A program made the position numbers and the translations under genes. The notes under the pieces are model-generated. The model saw only the letters and a program-made list of their open reading frames with translations. It had not been told where the DNA came from and did no database searches. A stretch of 64,000 nucleotides of DNA from Acidobacteriota bacterium. Its GTDB lineage: Bacteria > Acidobacteriota > Holophagae > Holophagales > Holophagaceae. The stretch spans positions 124,001-188,000 of the forward strand of contig JACPYP010000022.1 of the NCBI GenBank assembly GCA_016195985.1, in the 5' to 3' direction. Of this stretch, positions 49,919 to 59,824 are shown piece after piece (within the stretch, counting starts at the first letter, position 1; every line of letters begins with the position of its first letter).

Positions 49919-50728
49919 ATGGCCGCCTCACCCTTCCGCCTGTCCATCATCGACTACCTGAACGCCGCCCCCCTGAACCATGGCTTCAAGCACGGGCTGG
50001 GTTGGGAGCATTTCCACCTGAAGTTCCACTACCCGTCCGCCTGCGCCGACCGCCTGCGGGACGGGGAGGTGGATGCGGGCATCGTCAGCTCCATCGAGTA
50101 TCTGCGGATCCCGGACCTCCGCATTGTGCCGGGGCTCTGCATCGCCTCGCCCAAGAGGGTCCGCAGCGTGGTCATCCTGTCCAAGGTGCCGCCCGAACAG
50201 ATCCGCAGCCTGGCCCTGGACACCTCCAGCCGCACCAGTGTCGTGCTGGCCCAGCTGCTGCTGCGGGAGCGCTACGGCGTCACCCCCGCCGTGCAGGACA
50301 TGGGCCCGGACCTGGGCGCCATGCTGGCCGGCAATGATGCGGCCCTGATGATCGGCGACGCGGCCATGCGGGCTCCCAAGCAGGGGCTGTTCGTGCTGGA
50401 TCTGGCCGAGGAATGGCACAGCTGGACAGGCCTGCCCTTCGTGTTCGCCCTCTGGCTGGTGCGCCAGGATGCCCCGGACCTGCCCGTTCCCGGCGGGGTG
50501 GCGCCTTTCTTCCACAAGAGCCTCGAAATCGGCCTGACCCAACTGCCGGTCATCGTGGAGGAGGCCCGGCGCACCATCGGCTGGACCAAGATCGAGCTGC
50601 AGGAATACCTCACCGAGAACATCAGCTATACCTTCGGCGAGGCCGAGCGGGAGAGCCTGGCGCTGTTCTTCGAGAAGGCCGTGCGGCATGGATTTGCGCC
50701 TGAAGAGAAGCCCCTGCGGTTTCTGTGA
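49919..50728 (+). CDS. mqnA: Chorismate dehydratase MqnA
   Basis: A 269-residue enzyme converting chorismate to 3-[(1-carboxyvinyl)oxy]benzoate, first step of the futalosine menaquinone pathway. It has the periplasmic-binding-protein-like fold: RLSIIDYLNAAPLNHGFKHG, RDGEVDAGIVSSIEYLR, IRSLALDTSSRTSVVLAQLLL and ALMIGDAAM. No other mqn gene is nearby. The start codon follows the inverted-repeat element by 11 bases, so the element's edge supplies the leader; no good ribosome-binding site is seen. Confidence 0.93.
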   Translation: MAASPFRLSIIDYLNAAPLNHGFKHGLGWEHFHLKFHYPSACADRLRDGEVDAGIVSSIEYLRIPDLRIVPGLCIASPKRVRSVVILSKVPPEQIRSLALDTSSRTSVVLAQLLLRERYGVTPAVQDMGPDLGAMLAGNDAALMIGDAAMRAPKQGLFVLDLAEEWHSWTGLPFVFALWLVRQDAPDLPVPGGVAPFFHKSLEIGLTQLPVIVEEARRTIGWTKIELQEYLTENISYTFGEAERESLALFFEKAVRHGFAPEEKPLRFL

Positions 50729-50779
50729 CCTTTTTAACACCCCCACCTCTGACACCCTGAACCCTCACCAGGACGGCCC

Positions 50780-52090
50780 ATGACTGACCTCTCACCCCTC
50801 TTCCACGTCCACGCCGCCGAACGCCAGCGCACCACGGCCGAAGCCATGGCCAAGACCGGCTTCGACGCCCTGGTGATCTCCAGCGGCAAGGTCTACACCC
50901 ACTTCGCCGACGACCAGGATGCCCCCTTCCGGCCCACGCCCCATTTCGCCCATTGGTGCCCCCTCGCGGGTCCTCACCATGTGCTGGTGGTGCGCCCCGG
51001 CCAGCGTCCGCGGCTGATCCGCTACGCCCCCGAGGATTTCTGGTATGAACAGGCACCCCTGGGCCAGCCTTTTTGGGCCCCGGAATTCGACATTGAAGAG
51101 GTGGGCACGGTCGAAGAGGTCTGGAAGCGTCTGGGCTCCCTCAAGAAGGCCGCCTACATCGGCAATGAAACCGACCGCGCCGAGGCCGCTGGCCTCGAGG
51201 TGAACCCGGCCCTGCTGACCGCCCGACTGGACTGGAACCGCACCACCAAATCCGCCTACGAAGTTCATTGCATCGAAGCGGCCACGGTCATCGCCGCCCG
51301 GGGCCACGAGGCGGCCCGGGCCGCCTTCCTGGCCGGAGGCAGCGAGCTGGACATCCATCACGCCTACATCCAGGCCGCGGGCATCGTGGATCACGAGATG
51401 CCCTACGGCAGCATCGTGGCCCTCAACGAGAAGGGCGCCATCCTGCACTACGAAGGGAAACGCGCCATCAAGCGCGGCAACGTGCTCCTCATCGACGCCG
51501 GCGCCCAGGTGCGCGGCTATGCCTCCGACATCACCCGCACGGTGGCGGCGCCCCACTGCGACAACCGTTTCGCGGCGTTGATCAAGGGCATGGAGACCAT
51601 CGAATTGAAACTCTGCGGCCTGGTGAAGCCAGGAATGCCCTATGGCGAACTCCACCATCAGGGGCACCTGCTCATCGCCGGGCTGCTGCAGGAGAGCGGC
51701 ATCCTGGAAGTCGCCCCCGAGGAGGCCGTCGAAAAGGGGTTCACCCGCCCCTTCTTCCCCCATGGTCTGGGCCATCATCTGGGCATCCAGGTGCACGACG
51801 TCGCCGGCCGGCAGGGGTCGCCGGAGGGCGCTCCGGCGCCTCCGCCGCCCCAGCATCCGACCCTGCGCACCACCCGTGACATCGATGTGAACCAGGTGTT
51901 CACCGTGGAACCAGGCCTCTACTTCATCCCCATGCTGCTTCGTCCTTTCCGCGAAAACGAACACAAAGCGGCATTCAACTGGACCCTCATCGATGAATTG
52001 ACCCCTTGCGGCGGCATCCGCATTGAGGACAATCTGCTGGTGACTTCCACCGGACATCGCAACCTTACCCGGCCGCACCTGCCTCAGTGA
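50780..52090 (+). CDS. pepQ: M24-family Xaa-Pro dipeptidase
   Basis: A 436-residue metallopeptidase of the PepQ/prolidase type, releasing proline or other C-terminal residues from dipeptides in the cytoplasm. Metal ligands are in LLIDAGAQVRGYASDITRTV (two Asp), PHGLGHHLGIQVHD (His), TVEPGLYFIP (Glu) and GGIRIEDNLLVT (Glu). A short Gly/Pro-rich insertion (SPEGAPAPPPPQ) precedes the Glu ligand. With the DPP-IV-like peptidase and POT transporter it indicates peptide use. Confidence 0.93.
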   Translation: MTDLSPLFHVHAAERQRTTAEAMAKTGFDALVISSGKVYTHFADDQDAPFRPTPHFAHWCPLAGPHHVLVVRPGQRPRLIRYAPEDFWYEQAPLGQPFWAPEFDIEEVGTVEEVWKRLGSLKKAAYIGNETDRAEAAGLEVNPALLTARLDWNRTTKSAYEVHCIEAATVIAARGHEAARAAFLAGGSELDIHHAYIQAAGIVDHEMPYGSIVALNEKGAILHYEGKRAIKRGNVLLIDAGAQVRGYASDITRTVAAPHCDNRFAALIKGMETIELKLCGLVKPGMPYGELHHQGHLLIAGLLQESGILEVAPEEAVEKGFTRPFFPHGLGHHLGIQVHDVAGRQGSPEGAPAPPPPQHPTLRTTRDIDVNQVFTVEPGLYFIPMLLRPFRENEHKAAFNWTLIDELTPCGGIRIEDNLLVTSTGHRNLTRPHLPQ

Positions 52091-52141
52091 GCCTCGTGCG
52101 CCCAAAGCCCCCAGCAACCGCACCACTTCCAAGGAGCAAAC

Positions 52142-52459
52142 ATGTCTGAGGCTTTCGATCCCAAACGCGAGCACCGCATCACTCGCAAGGAGGCTGCTGA
52201 GCTTGTCCAGGCCCATCATTCCAAGTCCAAGGCAGGGGAGCACCGCTCCTCCACCTTCAACCGCAGCGCCTTTGAGCACCTCCTGGCCCAGCCCGGCGCC
52301 GCCGGCATCCGGGTCTACCGGGCCCAGCACGCGGATGGATCGCCCACGATGGTGATGGTGGCCGTGGATGCCAGCGGTGTGGACATGGATGCGGAAGAGG
52401 CGATTTTCGTCCAGAACTCCCATGATTGCCCCCCCATCTGTGGCGGCTCCCGGCTCTAA
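52142..52459 (+). CDS. Hypothetical 105-residue protein
   Basis: A soluble protein, preceded by AAGGAG seven bases upstream, between pepQ and the membrane sensor gene on the same strand. It opens with a charged helix (REHRITRKEAAELVQAHHSK), has a central beta region (GIRVYRAQHADGSPTMVMVA) and ends NSHDCPPICGGSRL with two Cys that could bind metal. No family recognised. Confidence 0.7.
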   Translation: MSEAFDPKREHRITRKEAAELVQAHHSKSKAGEHRSSTFNRSAFEHLLAQPGAAGIRVYRAQHADGSPTMVMVAVDASGVDMDAEEAIFVQNSHDCPPICGGSRL

Positions 52460-52474
52460 CCCCCCGCGGCACCT

Positions 52475-53149
52475 GTGACAGCTAAAGCCGTCTGCCTCTG
52501 GATCATTTTCTATCTGGCTGATCCATCCATCTTCGCGCCCATGCTGGCCTTCGCCTGGTCCCGTTTCAGGTCCGGCTACCAGAAGCCGCCTTGGATGCGG
52601 ACCTTCCTTTGGATCCAGGCCTTCGATCTGGTGCAAGGCGCCATCGCGATCGCCATGGCCTATCTTGGCCGCAACAATCAATGGTTGCGGCACCTGACGG
52701 GCCCGGTCGTTTTTGCAGGCATGCTTTGGACCCTGTTCCTGCTGGCCCCGGATTCACGGGGCCGGCGTGGAGTGTACGGCGCCTGCCTCGCGGCGGGACT
52801 CGTGGCCGCGCTTGCCGGCGCCCAACTCGACGGCATGAGGTGGCGCAACTCGATCTTCACGTCGACCATGAGCGTCGTGTACCTGGGCCTGGTCACCTGG
52901 GAACTGAGAACCCTCATGCAGACCAGCGAAGATGTCGAACTGACGAGCCTTCCCACGTTCTGGATGCTCGCGGCGCTGCTGGTGTACAGTACGGGCAGCC
53001 TGATCTTCAACGCCAGCTCCAACTACTTTCTCCGCACGCTCCCGGCCAGCCTGCTGCTGATTCCATGGGCGGTCGTCGGGATCATCCACGCCCTGCAAGA
53101 AATCATGTTCGCCAAGGTCTTCCTTTGTCCGAAGCCCACCTCGTCCTAA
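52475..53149 (+). CDS. Multi-pass membrane protein, likely sensor partner of the kinase
   Basis: A 224-residue protein with six to seven hydrophobic segments (VCLWIIFYLADPSIFAPML, FDLVQGAIAIAMAYL, GPVVFAGMLWTLFLLA, CLAAGLVAALAG, TSTMSVVYLGLVTW, FWMLAALLVYSTGSLIF, LLLIPWAVVGIIHAL). It starts at GTG 52475. The histidine kinase gene begins inside its last 25 bases in another frame, so the two are coupled. It probably supplies the membrane sensing part to a kinase that has only one short membrane helix. No family recognised by eye. Confidence 0.75.
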   Translation: MTAKAVCLWIIFYLADPSIFAPMLAFAWSRFRSGYQKPPWMRTFLWIQAFDLVQGAIAIAMAYLGRNNQWLRHLTGPVVFAGMLWTLFLLAPDSRGRRGVYGACLAAGLVAALAGAQLDGMRWRNSIFTSTMSVVYLGLVTWELRTLMQTSEDVELTSLPTFWMLAALLVYSTGSLIFNASSNYFLRTLPASLLLIPWAVVGIIHALQEIMFAKVFLCPKPTSS

Positions 53150-53964
53150 TCTTCGTGCTGGCCACTCTTGGCGGGGTGATGATGGCTTGGGTCACGCTCT
53201 TCAGCGTGGTCACAGCCAAGTCCCGCATCATCCGCGAACAGAAACGGGCCATCGAGGCTGAGCAAAGGCTCCGCAAGGCCCAGGAATCCTTCATGGACAA
53301 CGCGCACCATGAACTGCGGACGCCCCTGCAGATCCTGGCGAGCCACCTGCAGCTGCTGCAGGACATGGATCCAAGGCCGGAGCAGGAGCAGATCCTCGGG
53401 CTGGCCCAGACCACAGCCACGCACCTCGGCCGCCTGGTGCAGGGCCTCCTTGATTTGTCGAGCCTGGCCCACGGCACCCTGCCCACGCGCATGACCCTGA
53501 GCGACCTGGGCCCCCACCTTGCCAGACTGGCCCGCACCGCCGAATCCTGGGCCGGCGCCAAGGGGCTCGACTTCCGGTCGGACCTTCCGGCCCTACCCCG
53601 GCCCCTTTACTGCGATGCGACCCGCCTGTGCCAGTCCCTGGAGTCTCTCCTGGACAACGCCGTCGGGTTCACCGACCGGGGCACGATTTCCTTCACCATG
53701 ACCACCCGGCCGGAGGGCGCCAACTGGCACCTTCGTTTCGAAATCGAGGATCAGGGCCCGGGCCTGCCGCCGGATTGGGAGCGCCTCCTTCACCCATTCG
53801 AGCAGGAGGAGAAAGGATTCCGGCGGCAGCGGGGCGGCCTGGGCATTGGCCTGCCGCTGGCCGCCGGAATCATCGACCTGTTGGGCGGGCACATGGGGCT
53901 GGAGCGGCTCCCTCTGGGCACCAGGGCCTGGGTGGAGATCCTGCTCGAAGAAGGCGCACTCTAA
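53125..53964 (+). CDS. Sensor histidine kinase with single membrane helix
   Basis: A 279-residue histidine kinase. One membrane helix is near the N-terminus ([20 protein letters not shown]), followed by a coiled coil and the H box [15 protein letters not shown] with phospho-acceptor H62. The ATP-binding domain has N box [15 protein letters not shown]1 EDQGPGLP and G2 [12 protein letters not shown]. Start TTG 53125 keeps the helix; an internal ATG at the end of it is possible. No response regulator gene is adjacent. It is convergent with the chemoreceptor gene (four-base overlap). Confidence 0.9.
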   Translation: MSEAHLVLIFVLATLGGVMMAWVTLFSVVTAKSRIIREQKRAIEAEQRLRKAQESFMDNAHHELRTPLQILASHLQLLQDMDPRPEQEQILGLAQTTATHLGRLVQGLLDLSSLAHGTLPTRMTLSDLGPHLARLARTAESWAGAKGLDFRSDLPALPRPLYCDATRLCQSLESLLDNAVGFTDRGTISFTMTTRPEGANWHLRFEIEDQGPGLPPDWERLLHPFEQEEKGFRRQRGGLGIGLPLAAGIIDLLGGHMGLERLPLGTRAWVEILLEEGAL

Positions 53965-55553
53965 AGTTTGAAACTGCCTGCCAAGGCACGCAGCCCCTCA
54001 GCCACGTGGGCCAAGTCCTCGGAGGTTCTGGCGATTTCCTGGACGGTGGCAGCCAGCTCATGGGTGGCCGTGGCGTTCTGGACCAGGCCCTTGCTGGTCT
54101 GATCCATCATCCGCGTGACTTCGGCGCTGGTACCCGCCTGTCCCTGGGCGAAGGTGCCGATCTGGGAGACCCGGCTGGCCAGTTGCTGGATGCGCTCTCG
54201 GATGGCCTCGAGGCTTTGCATCGTGCCCTGCACGCTTGCGACCCCTCCCTCGACGGCATCCTGCGCCCGCTGAATGAACGCTTCGATCTCCTTGGCTGAG
54301 GTGCGGCTGCGCTCAGCCAGCTTCCGCACCTCCTCGGCCACCACGGCGAAACCCTTGCCCATGGACCCGGCCTTGGCCGCCTCGATGGCGGCATTGAGGC
54401 TCAGCAGGTTCGTCTGACGGGCGATCTCCTGGATGACCCGCACGGCCTGGACGATCTGAGCCGTGGCGCCCTGGATCTCGCCCATGCCGTCCACGGCCGC
54501 CCGGCCCGCCTCCGCGCTCCGCACGGTCTCGGCTACGGCGGCCTGGCCTTCTTGGCCGCCTTCCTGGCTGTGCTGAACCACGAGGCTTGATTCCCGGGAG
54601 AGCCCAGCCATGGCCTGCGCCACCCGTTCTCCGGCCTGCTTCAAGTCCTCGCTGACGCGGGCGATCTCATCCACCGCCCGCGTCATTTCCTCCGCGCTGG
54701 CGGCCAATTCGGTGCTTCCGGAGGCCACGCGCCCGGCGAAGCCGGACACCTCCAGGATGCGGTTCCGCAACCCAGCGTTGTAGAGGTTGAAGGCCCGGGC
54801 TGCATCGCCGATCTCATCCTCGCTGTCGATGCGGATCTCCCGCGTAAGATCGCTGTTCTGCAAGCCGTCCACCAGATCGGCCAAGGGGCGGACCATGCGC
54901 CGTGCGCTGCTGCGGACCACGAAAAACAGCAGGCCCGACAGAAACAGCAGTCCACCCAGGATGGACCAGGTGTACAGCCGGACCTGGGCCTGCAGATCAT
55001 CGATGTAGACACCGGTACCGATGTTCCAACCCCACGGCTCGTAACGTTTCACGTAGTTCAATTTGGGAAACACGCCTTCCACGCCTGGCTTTCCGAACCA
55101 GAGTTTGAGGTAGCCGCCCTCCGGCTGCCCGCCCAAACGGTTCAACTCCATGTAGATGCGGGTGCCTTGCTTATCCGTGAAGTCATCGACCTTCTTGCCC
55201 TCCATCTCCGGGCGGATGGGCACCGTGACGATGCGGGGTTCCGGCGTGAACACATAGAAGTAGTTGCCTCCGGCGTACCGGGTGGACTGGATGACGGCCA
55301 GGGCCCTTTTCTGGGCCTCTTCCCGGGTGATGGTGCCCGCCACAACCTGGGCTTCCTGTGACGCGAGAAGCCCCAAAACCGTGTCCGTCAGGTTCCGGAT
55401 CTCGTCCTTGCGGGCCCTGAGAAAACCATCCTCCACCGCCGGAACCAGAACCAGCCAGGACACCAGAAACACGATGCCAAGGGGTCCGAGTCCGACCACC
55501 AGGATTTTCCCGGCCAGAGATCGTGGGGTCCATCGTTTCAGCCACGTCGGCAT
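53961..55553 (-). CDS. Methyl-accepting chemotaxis protein with Cache sensor
   Basis: A 530-residue chemoreceptor. A membrane helix ([20 protein letters not shown]) precedes a periplasmic Cache-type domain ([20 protein letters not shown] ... [14 protein letters not shown]), then a second helix ([18 protein letters not shown]), a HAMP domain ([13 protein letters not shown]) and the long cytoplasmic coiled coil with the conserved hairpin [23 protein letters not shown] 55553 has GAGG five bases upstream. No CheA or CheW gene is near, but cheX is in the window. Confidence 0.95.
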   Translation of the reverse strand: MPTWLKRWTPRSLAGKILVVGLGPLGIVFLVSWLVLVPAVEDGFLRARKDEIRNLTDTVLGLLASQEAQVVAGTITREEAQKRALAVIQSTRYAGGNYFYVFTPEPRIVTVPIRPEMEGKKVDDFTDKQGTRIYMELNRLGGQPEGGYLKLWFGKPGVEGVFPKLNYVKRYEPWGWNIGTGVYIDDLQAQVRLYTWSILGGLLFLSGLLFFVVRSSARRMVRPLADLVDGLQNSDLTREIRIDSEDEIGDAARAFNLYNAGLRNRILEVSGFAGRVASGSTELAASAEEMTRAVDEIARVSEDLKQAGERVAQAMAGLSRESSLVVQHSQEGGQEGQAAVAETVRSAEAGRAAVDGMGEIQGATAQIVQAVRVIQEIARQTNLLSLNAAIEAAKAGSMGKGFAVVAEEVRKLAERSRTSAKEIEAFIQRAQDAVEGGVASVQGTMQSLEAIRERIQQLASRVSQIGTFAQGQAGTSAEVTRMMDQTSKGLVQNATATHELAATVQEIARTSEDLAHVAEGLRALAGSFKL

Positions 55554-55679
55554 AAGCCCTCGCCACAAACAGTTAAGTTGTTCCATCCATCGGAACGGAA
55601 ACCCGATGTCTCAATTTCCAGACATCCATGCGAAACGCCTCGCCTTGCGATATATATAGAAGCATTCTCTGGGAGACCC

Positions 55680-57842
55680 ATGTCCATCCGCGCCAGCCTG
55701 GCCCTTCTCCTCCTCGTCTCCGGCCTCCTCGGCCAAGGGGGTGAACGGCTCACCCTGGAGGCACTCGCCCATCCCACCCTCAAGAAGACCTATGCGGGCA
55801 TGCCCACCACCCGCTTGGAGTGGCTGCCGGATGGAGCCTTGCTGCAGACGAAGCGGGACAAGGACCAGGTGGCCCTCCTGCGGGTGGATCCCCGTTCCTG
55901 GGAAGCCAAGCCCCTGTTGGAAGCGGCCCCGCTCCAGGCGGCCCTGGTGGCCGCTGGGGCCAATGACGCCGATGCGAAGGCGGCTCTCGGCCGGGGCGCC
56001 TTCACGTGGAATGAAAGTCGCAACGCCTTCCTGCTGGAGGTGAAGGATCAGCTTTTTGTCGTGGATGTGAAGGCCGCCAGCGCCAAGCGTCTGGCCGGAG
56101 GCAAGCCGGATGAGCCCAGCCTCAGCCCCGATGGCGCCCAGGTGGCCTACCTGCGGGGAAATGACCTCTACTGCGTGGAAGTGGCCACCGGACGGGAAAC
56201 CCGGCTCACCTCAGGCGGCAACGAGACCGTGTTCAACGGCCGCCTGGACTGGGTGTATCAGGAGGAAGTCTATGGCCGCGGCAGTTTCAAAGCCTTCTGG
56301 TGGTCGCCGGATTCCAAGCACTTGGCCTACCTGAGCCTCGACGAAACCAAGGTGCCGGTCTTCACCCTCATGGATGACCGCTTCCAGCCTCAACAGGCCC
56401 ACAGGGCCCGCTATCCCAAGGCGGGGGATCCGAACCCCATCGCCCGGCTGGGCGTGGTGGACCTCGCGGGGCACACCACCTGGATGGCCGAACCCTACCC
56501 GGGAAAGGAGACGCTCATCGTCCAGGTGGGATGGGATCCCTCCGGCCACCTTCTCGCGGCCCACCAGGACCGGGTACAGTCCTGGCTGGACCTGCGCCGC
56601 TACGAGGGTCCTTCATCCGCGGTGCTGGTCCGCGAGGAGAGCAAAGCCTGGCAGGAGCGGCTGCCCCTGCCCCACTTCCTGCCCGACGGGAGCTTCCTCT
56701 GGGAATCCCAGCGCACGGGCTTCCACCATGTCTACCACTACAGCCGGACCGGCCAGCTCTTGGCCCCGGTCACGGCGGGAAACTGGGACGTGCGCCGCAT
56801 CCACGGCGTGGATCCCAAAACCCAGCAGCTCTACTTTGAAGCCACCGAGCGCAGCCCCATCGGTCTGGATGCCTACCGCATCGACCTCAGCGGTAAGGGT
56901 CTTGCCCGCCTCACGGAGAAACCCGGCACCCACAGGGTCCGTTTCAACCCTGCCTTTACCGCTTTCCTGGACACCTGGAGCGACGCCCTGACCCCGGCCC
57001 AGCAGAGCCTTCACGATGCCTCCGGCAAAAGCCTGCGGCTCATCGACGCCAACCCCAGCGAGAAGCTCAAGGAACTGGCCCTGGGCAAGGTCAGCTTCCA
57101 GCAGGTGAAGACCCGCGACGGCTTCCCCATGGAAACCATGCTGGTGCTGCCCACCTCCTTCGATCCTTCAAAGAAATACCCCGTGTTCCAGTACCTCTAC
57201 AGTGGCCCCGGCGCGGCTTCCGTGCGCAACGCCTTCGGCCGGGACATGCTCTGGTTCCAGTTCCTCGCCCAGCAGGGCATCGCCGTGTGGGTCTGCGATA
57301 ACCGCAGCGCCTCCGCCAAGGGCGCCGCCAGCGCCTTCGGAGTGCACCGCAATCTCGGCGCCCAGGAACTGCAGGATCAGCTGGATGGCCATGCCTGGCT
57401 GAAGGCCCAGGGCTGGGCCGACATGGACCGCCTCTGCCTCGATGGCTGGAGCTACGGCGGCTTCATGGTCACCTACGCCCTCACCCACAGCAAAGCCTGG
57501 AAGCTGGGCATCGCCGGGGCGCCCGTCACCGACTGGAGCCTCTACGACAGCATCTACACCGAGCGCTACATGGGCCTCCCCAGCGAAAACAAGGCCGGCT
57601 ACGCCTCCAGCTCTGTGCAGAAGGCCGCCAAGGATCTCTCCGGCAAGCTGCTGCTCTTCCACGGCACCCTGGATGACAACGTGCACCCCCAGAACAGCGT
57701 CATGCTCATCGATGCCCTGCAGAAAGCCGGGCGCCAGCTCCAGTTCGTCCTGCTTCCCGGCGCCGAACATGGGCCCCGGACCCCCGAGCAGATCTGGGCG
57801 GTCAACCAGACCAAGTGGGAGTTCCTCTCGAAGAACCTGTAA
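55680..57842 (+). CDS. Exported DPP-IV-like S9 peptidase
   Basis: A 720-residue prolyl-specific serine peptidase with a signal peptide (MSIRASLALLLLVSGLLGQG). Residues about 40-480 form the beta-propeller (WSPDSKHLAYLSLDETKVPV and others). The alpha/beta hydrolase has the nucleophile Ser in LDGWSYGGFMVTYAL, Asp in HGTLDDNVHPQNS and His in LLPGAEHGPRTPEQ. The propeller region NGRLDWVYQEEVYGRGS contains the double-Glu pair that binds the substrate N-terminus, favouring true dipeptidyl peptidase activity. GGGAG precedes the ATG; an AT-rich TATATATA lies 30 bases upstream. Confidence 0.93.
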   Translation: MSIRASLALLLLVSGLLGQGGERLTLEALAHPTLKKTYAGMPTTRLEWLPDGALLQTKRDKDQVALLRVDPRSWEAKPLLEAAPLQAALVAAGANDADAKAALGRGAFTWNESRNAFLLEVKDQLFVVDVKAASAKRLAGGKPDEPSLSPDGAQVAYLRGNDLYCVEVATGRETRLTSGGNETVFNGRLDWVYQEEVYGRGSFKAFWWSPDSKHLAYLSLDETKVPVFTLMDDRFQPQQAHRARYPKAGDPNPIARLGVVDLAGHTTWMAEPYPGKETLIVQVGWDPSGHLLAAHQDRVQSWLDLRRYEGPSSAVLVREESKAWQERLPLPHFLPDGSFLWESQRTGFHHVYHYSRTGQLLAPVTAGNWDVRRIHGVDPKTQQLYFEATERSPIGLDAYRIDLSGKGLARLTEKPGTHRVRFNPAFTAFLDTWSDALTPAQQSLHDASGKSLRLIDANPSEKLKELALGKVSFQQVKTRDGFPMETMLVLPTSFDPSKKYPVFQYLYSGPGAASVRNAFGRDMLWFQFLAQQGIAVWVCDNRSASAKGAASAFGVHRNLGAQELQDQLDGHAWLKAQGWADMDRLCLDGWSYGGFMVTYALTHSKAWKLGIAGAPVTDWSLYDSIYTERYMGLPSENKAGYASSSVQKAAKDLSGKLLLFHGTLDDNVHPQNSVMLIDALQKAGRQLQFVLLPGAEHGPRTPEQIWAVNQTKWEFLSKNL

Positions 57843-57867
57843 TACCGTTTCGCATCCAGTCGCCAAG

Positions 57868-57905
57868 GATCCACCACGGAGGCACAGAGGTCTCCGTGGT
57901 GGATC
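57868..57905. terminator. Perfect hairpin after the DPP-IV-like peptidase gene
   Basis: A 14-base perfect stem, GATCCACCACGGAG (57868-57881) and CTCCGTGGTGGATC (57892-57905), has a 10-base loop containing CACAGAGG. It lies 26 bases after the stop, between convergent genes, and is probably a terminator although no T-run follows. Its CCACGGAG/CACAGAGG wording matches the repeats at 5193 and 48468. Confidence 0.7.
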
Positions 57906-57971
57906 TCGATCGCCGATGCCGACTTGGCATAAAGCTCAGCCGCCCCTCGATCGGAAATCAGGGTACGGGAG

Positions 57972-59249
57972 TCAAGCAGCCGTCTGTTCGTCACTGCCCG
58001 CAGGCAGCAGGCGGTCATACGCCCACAGCAGCGCCGCCGTGAGCAGGCCCACGCCGATGATGGTCCACAGCATGCCGGTGGGCCGGTGCCGCACCTCGCC
58101 GAAATGGTGCATCAGCTTCCCGCCGAACCAGCCGCCGATGAGCGAACCGAGGCCGATCGGAAGGAACGCGAACCCCATGTACGTGCCTTGCTGGCCCGCC
58201 GGAGCCAACCGGGAAATGTACTCGTAGTACCGTGGGGACTGCACGATCTCGCCGAGCGCCACACAGACGAGCGTGAGGATCACCCCCGTCACGGTCGGCT
58301 TGAAGATGAGCACGATCCAGGCCAGCGACGAGATCAGGGTCCCCAGCGTGACCGCCTTCATCGAGGCGATCTTCTGCGTGGCGAGGTTGAGCAGGACCGT
58401 CAGCGAAATCACCACGAGAGGGCCGGTCATCAGCAGCAGTTCCGTATCCGCTTTCGGGTCGATGTACTTCACCACGTAGAGGGGGAGCGTGATGAACTCC
58501 TGCCAGTAGACCACCCAGTAGCCCGTGAAGATGATCAGGAAGAGCATGAACCTGGGATTGGAGATCACGGTGAGGAAGTTCTTCCCGGTTTCCAGCAGCG
58601 AAGGAGGAGGCGCATCCCCCTCCTTCCTCGGCTCCTTGAAGAGCAGAAGCACCGCGAAGAACATGGCGAAGACGCTGACCGCCGCCACGCGGAAGACGTT
58701 CTCCACACTCATGTGGTGGTGGACATAGGAGGCGACGAAAGGGCCGGCGGCGCCGCCGATGTTCACCAGTGTGTAGTAGATGGAATAGCCGATGGTCCGC
58801 ACATTTTCCTTGGAGGCCCGGGCGGTCGTTCCCACCACCGCGGGCTTCACCAGGGCGACGCCGAGGGCGGGCAGCATCAGCAGGAACACCACCAGGCCCC
58901 CCAGAGGCAGGGCCCCCCGCACGGGGACCATCCAGGAAGCCCCCAGCGATCCCAGCAGGAAATACGAACTGCTGAGGATCAGGTAGGCCAGGGAAAGGGC
59001 CCGGCGGAAGCCCAGGCGGTCCGCCACCGCGCCCCCGAAGGCGGCCATGAACCACACAAGGCCGCCGAAAACACCGGTCAGGCTGCTGGCGTCCTGCACC
59101 GGGAACCCGAGGGATTCATTCAGGTAGCGGGCCAGCGAGGCGAAAGCCGCGTAGTACGAGAGCCGCTCGAACAACTCGCTGATGTTGGCGATCCAGAAAG
59201 GCCGCTCAAATCCATGGCGGATGTCATGCAAACGCTGAGCGAAGCCCAA
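57972..59249 (-). CDS. POT-family proton-dependent peptide transporter
   Basis: A 425-residue inner-membrane carrier with about 12 helices. The N-terminal FWIANISELFERLSYYAAFA matches the POT signature ExxERFxYY, and a later QSPRYYEYISRLAPAGQQGT fits the second half. The TTG start at 59249 is supported by GGAGG four to five bases upstream. It is convergent with the S9 peptidase gene and would import released di- and tripeptides. A general MFS drug or sugar exporter is less likely because of the ExxER motif. Confidence 0.88.
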   Translation of the reverse strand: MGFAQRLHDIRHGFERPFWIANISELFERLSYYAAFASLARYLNESLGFPVQDASSLTGVFGGLVWFMAAFGGAVADRLGFRRALSLAYLILSSSYFLLGSLGASWMVPVRGALPLGGLVVFLLMLPALGVALVKPAVVGTTARASKENVRTIGYSIYYTLVNIGGAAGPFVASYVHHHMSVENVFRVAAVSVFAMFFAVLLLFKEPRKEGDAPPPSLLETGKNFLTVISNPRFMLFLIIFTGYWVVYWQEFITLPLYVVKYIDPKADTELLLMTGPLVVISLTVLLNLATQKIASMKAVTLGTLISSLAWIVLIFKPTVTGVILTLVCVALGEIVQSPRYYEYISRLAPAGQQGTYMGFAFLPIGLGSLIGGWFGGKLMHHFGEVRHRPTGMLWTIIGVGLLTAALLWAYDRLLPAGSDEQTAA

Positions 59250-59376
59250 GGTGCCTCCGGAAAGGGAATGCCTATCGATCTTCCCGGGCTTTCACCGTGG
59301 TGGTCAACCCGGAATGGTCCGGCTCAAGCCAGCCACCAGGCCCCTCGGACCCGGCCGCTGGCGCACAAGCTGGAGG

Positions 59377-59799
59377 CTATTTGGCGGCCCGGGCGAATTC
59401 CACCACGGCCCTGAGCATGTCCCCCACGGACATGATGCCCACCAGCTCGCCCTGGGCATCCACCACGCAGAGGCCGTAGAGCTTGTGGTCCAGGATCTCC
59501 TGGGCCGCGGTGGCCAGGTCGGTTTCCGGCGTCACACGCCTCGGGGCCGGGTTCATCACGTCCTTCACGGGCGTCTTGGAAAGCAGGTAATGGACCTCCC
59601 ACGTATCCAGCGACGTGGCCTTGCCCGGTGTGTAGTCCTTGATCATCCGTTCCGTGATCAGACCCGTGAACGCGCCCTTGGCCATGACCGGCAGGCGGCG
59701 GATGCCTTTCTCCTTCATGAGGTGGATGGCCTCGATGATGGAGGCATCCTGATCGATGGTGATGGGATTCTTGGTCATCCACTGCTGGACGGTAGCCAT
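59377..59799 (-). CDS. CBS-pair domain protein next to the liv operon
   Basis: A 140-residue cytoplasmic protein consisting of two CBS motifs (VQQWMTKNPITIDQDASIIE and VKDVMNPAPRRVTPETDLAT), a module that usually binds adenine nucleotides. It begins 26 bases after the livF stop on the same strand, with GAGGAG before its ATG, so it is probably the last gene of the liv transcript. It may tune transport by energy state; this role is inferred from position only. Confidence 0.88.
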   Translation of the reverse strand: MATVQQWMTKNPITIDQDASIIEAIHLMKEKGIRRLPVMAKGAFTGLITERMIKDYTPGKATSLDTWEVHYLLSKTPVKDVMNPAPRRVTPETDLATAAQEILDHKLYGLCVVDAQGELVGIMSVGDMLRAVVEFARAAK

Positions 59800-59824
59800 C
59801 GGTGCTCCTCACATGGTGCCGGGC

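Noticed and set aside
50792-52693. 633-codon leftward open frame opposite pepQ
   Set aside because: pepQ shows all metal ligands; the opposite frame has none of the features of a gene.
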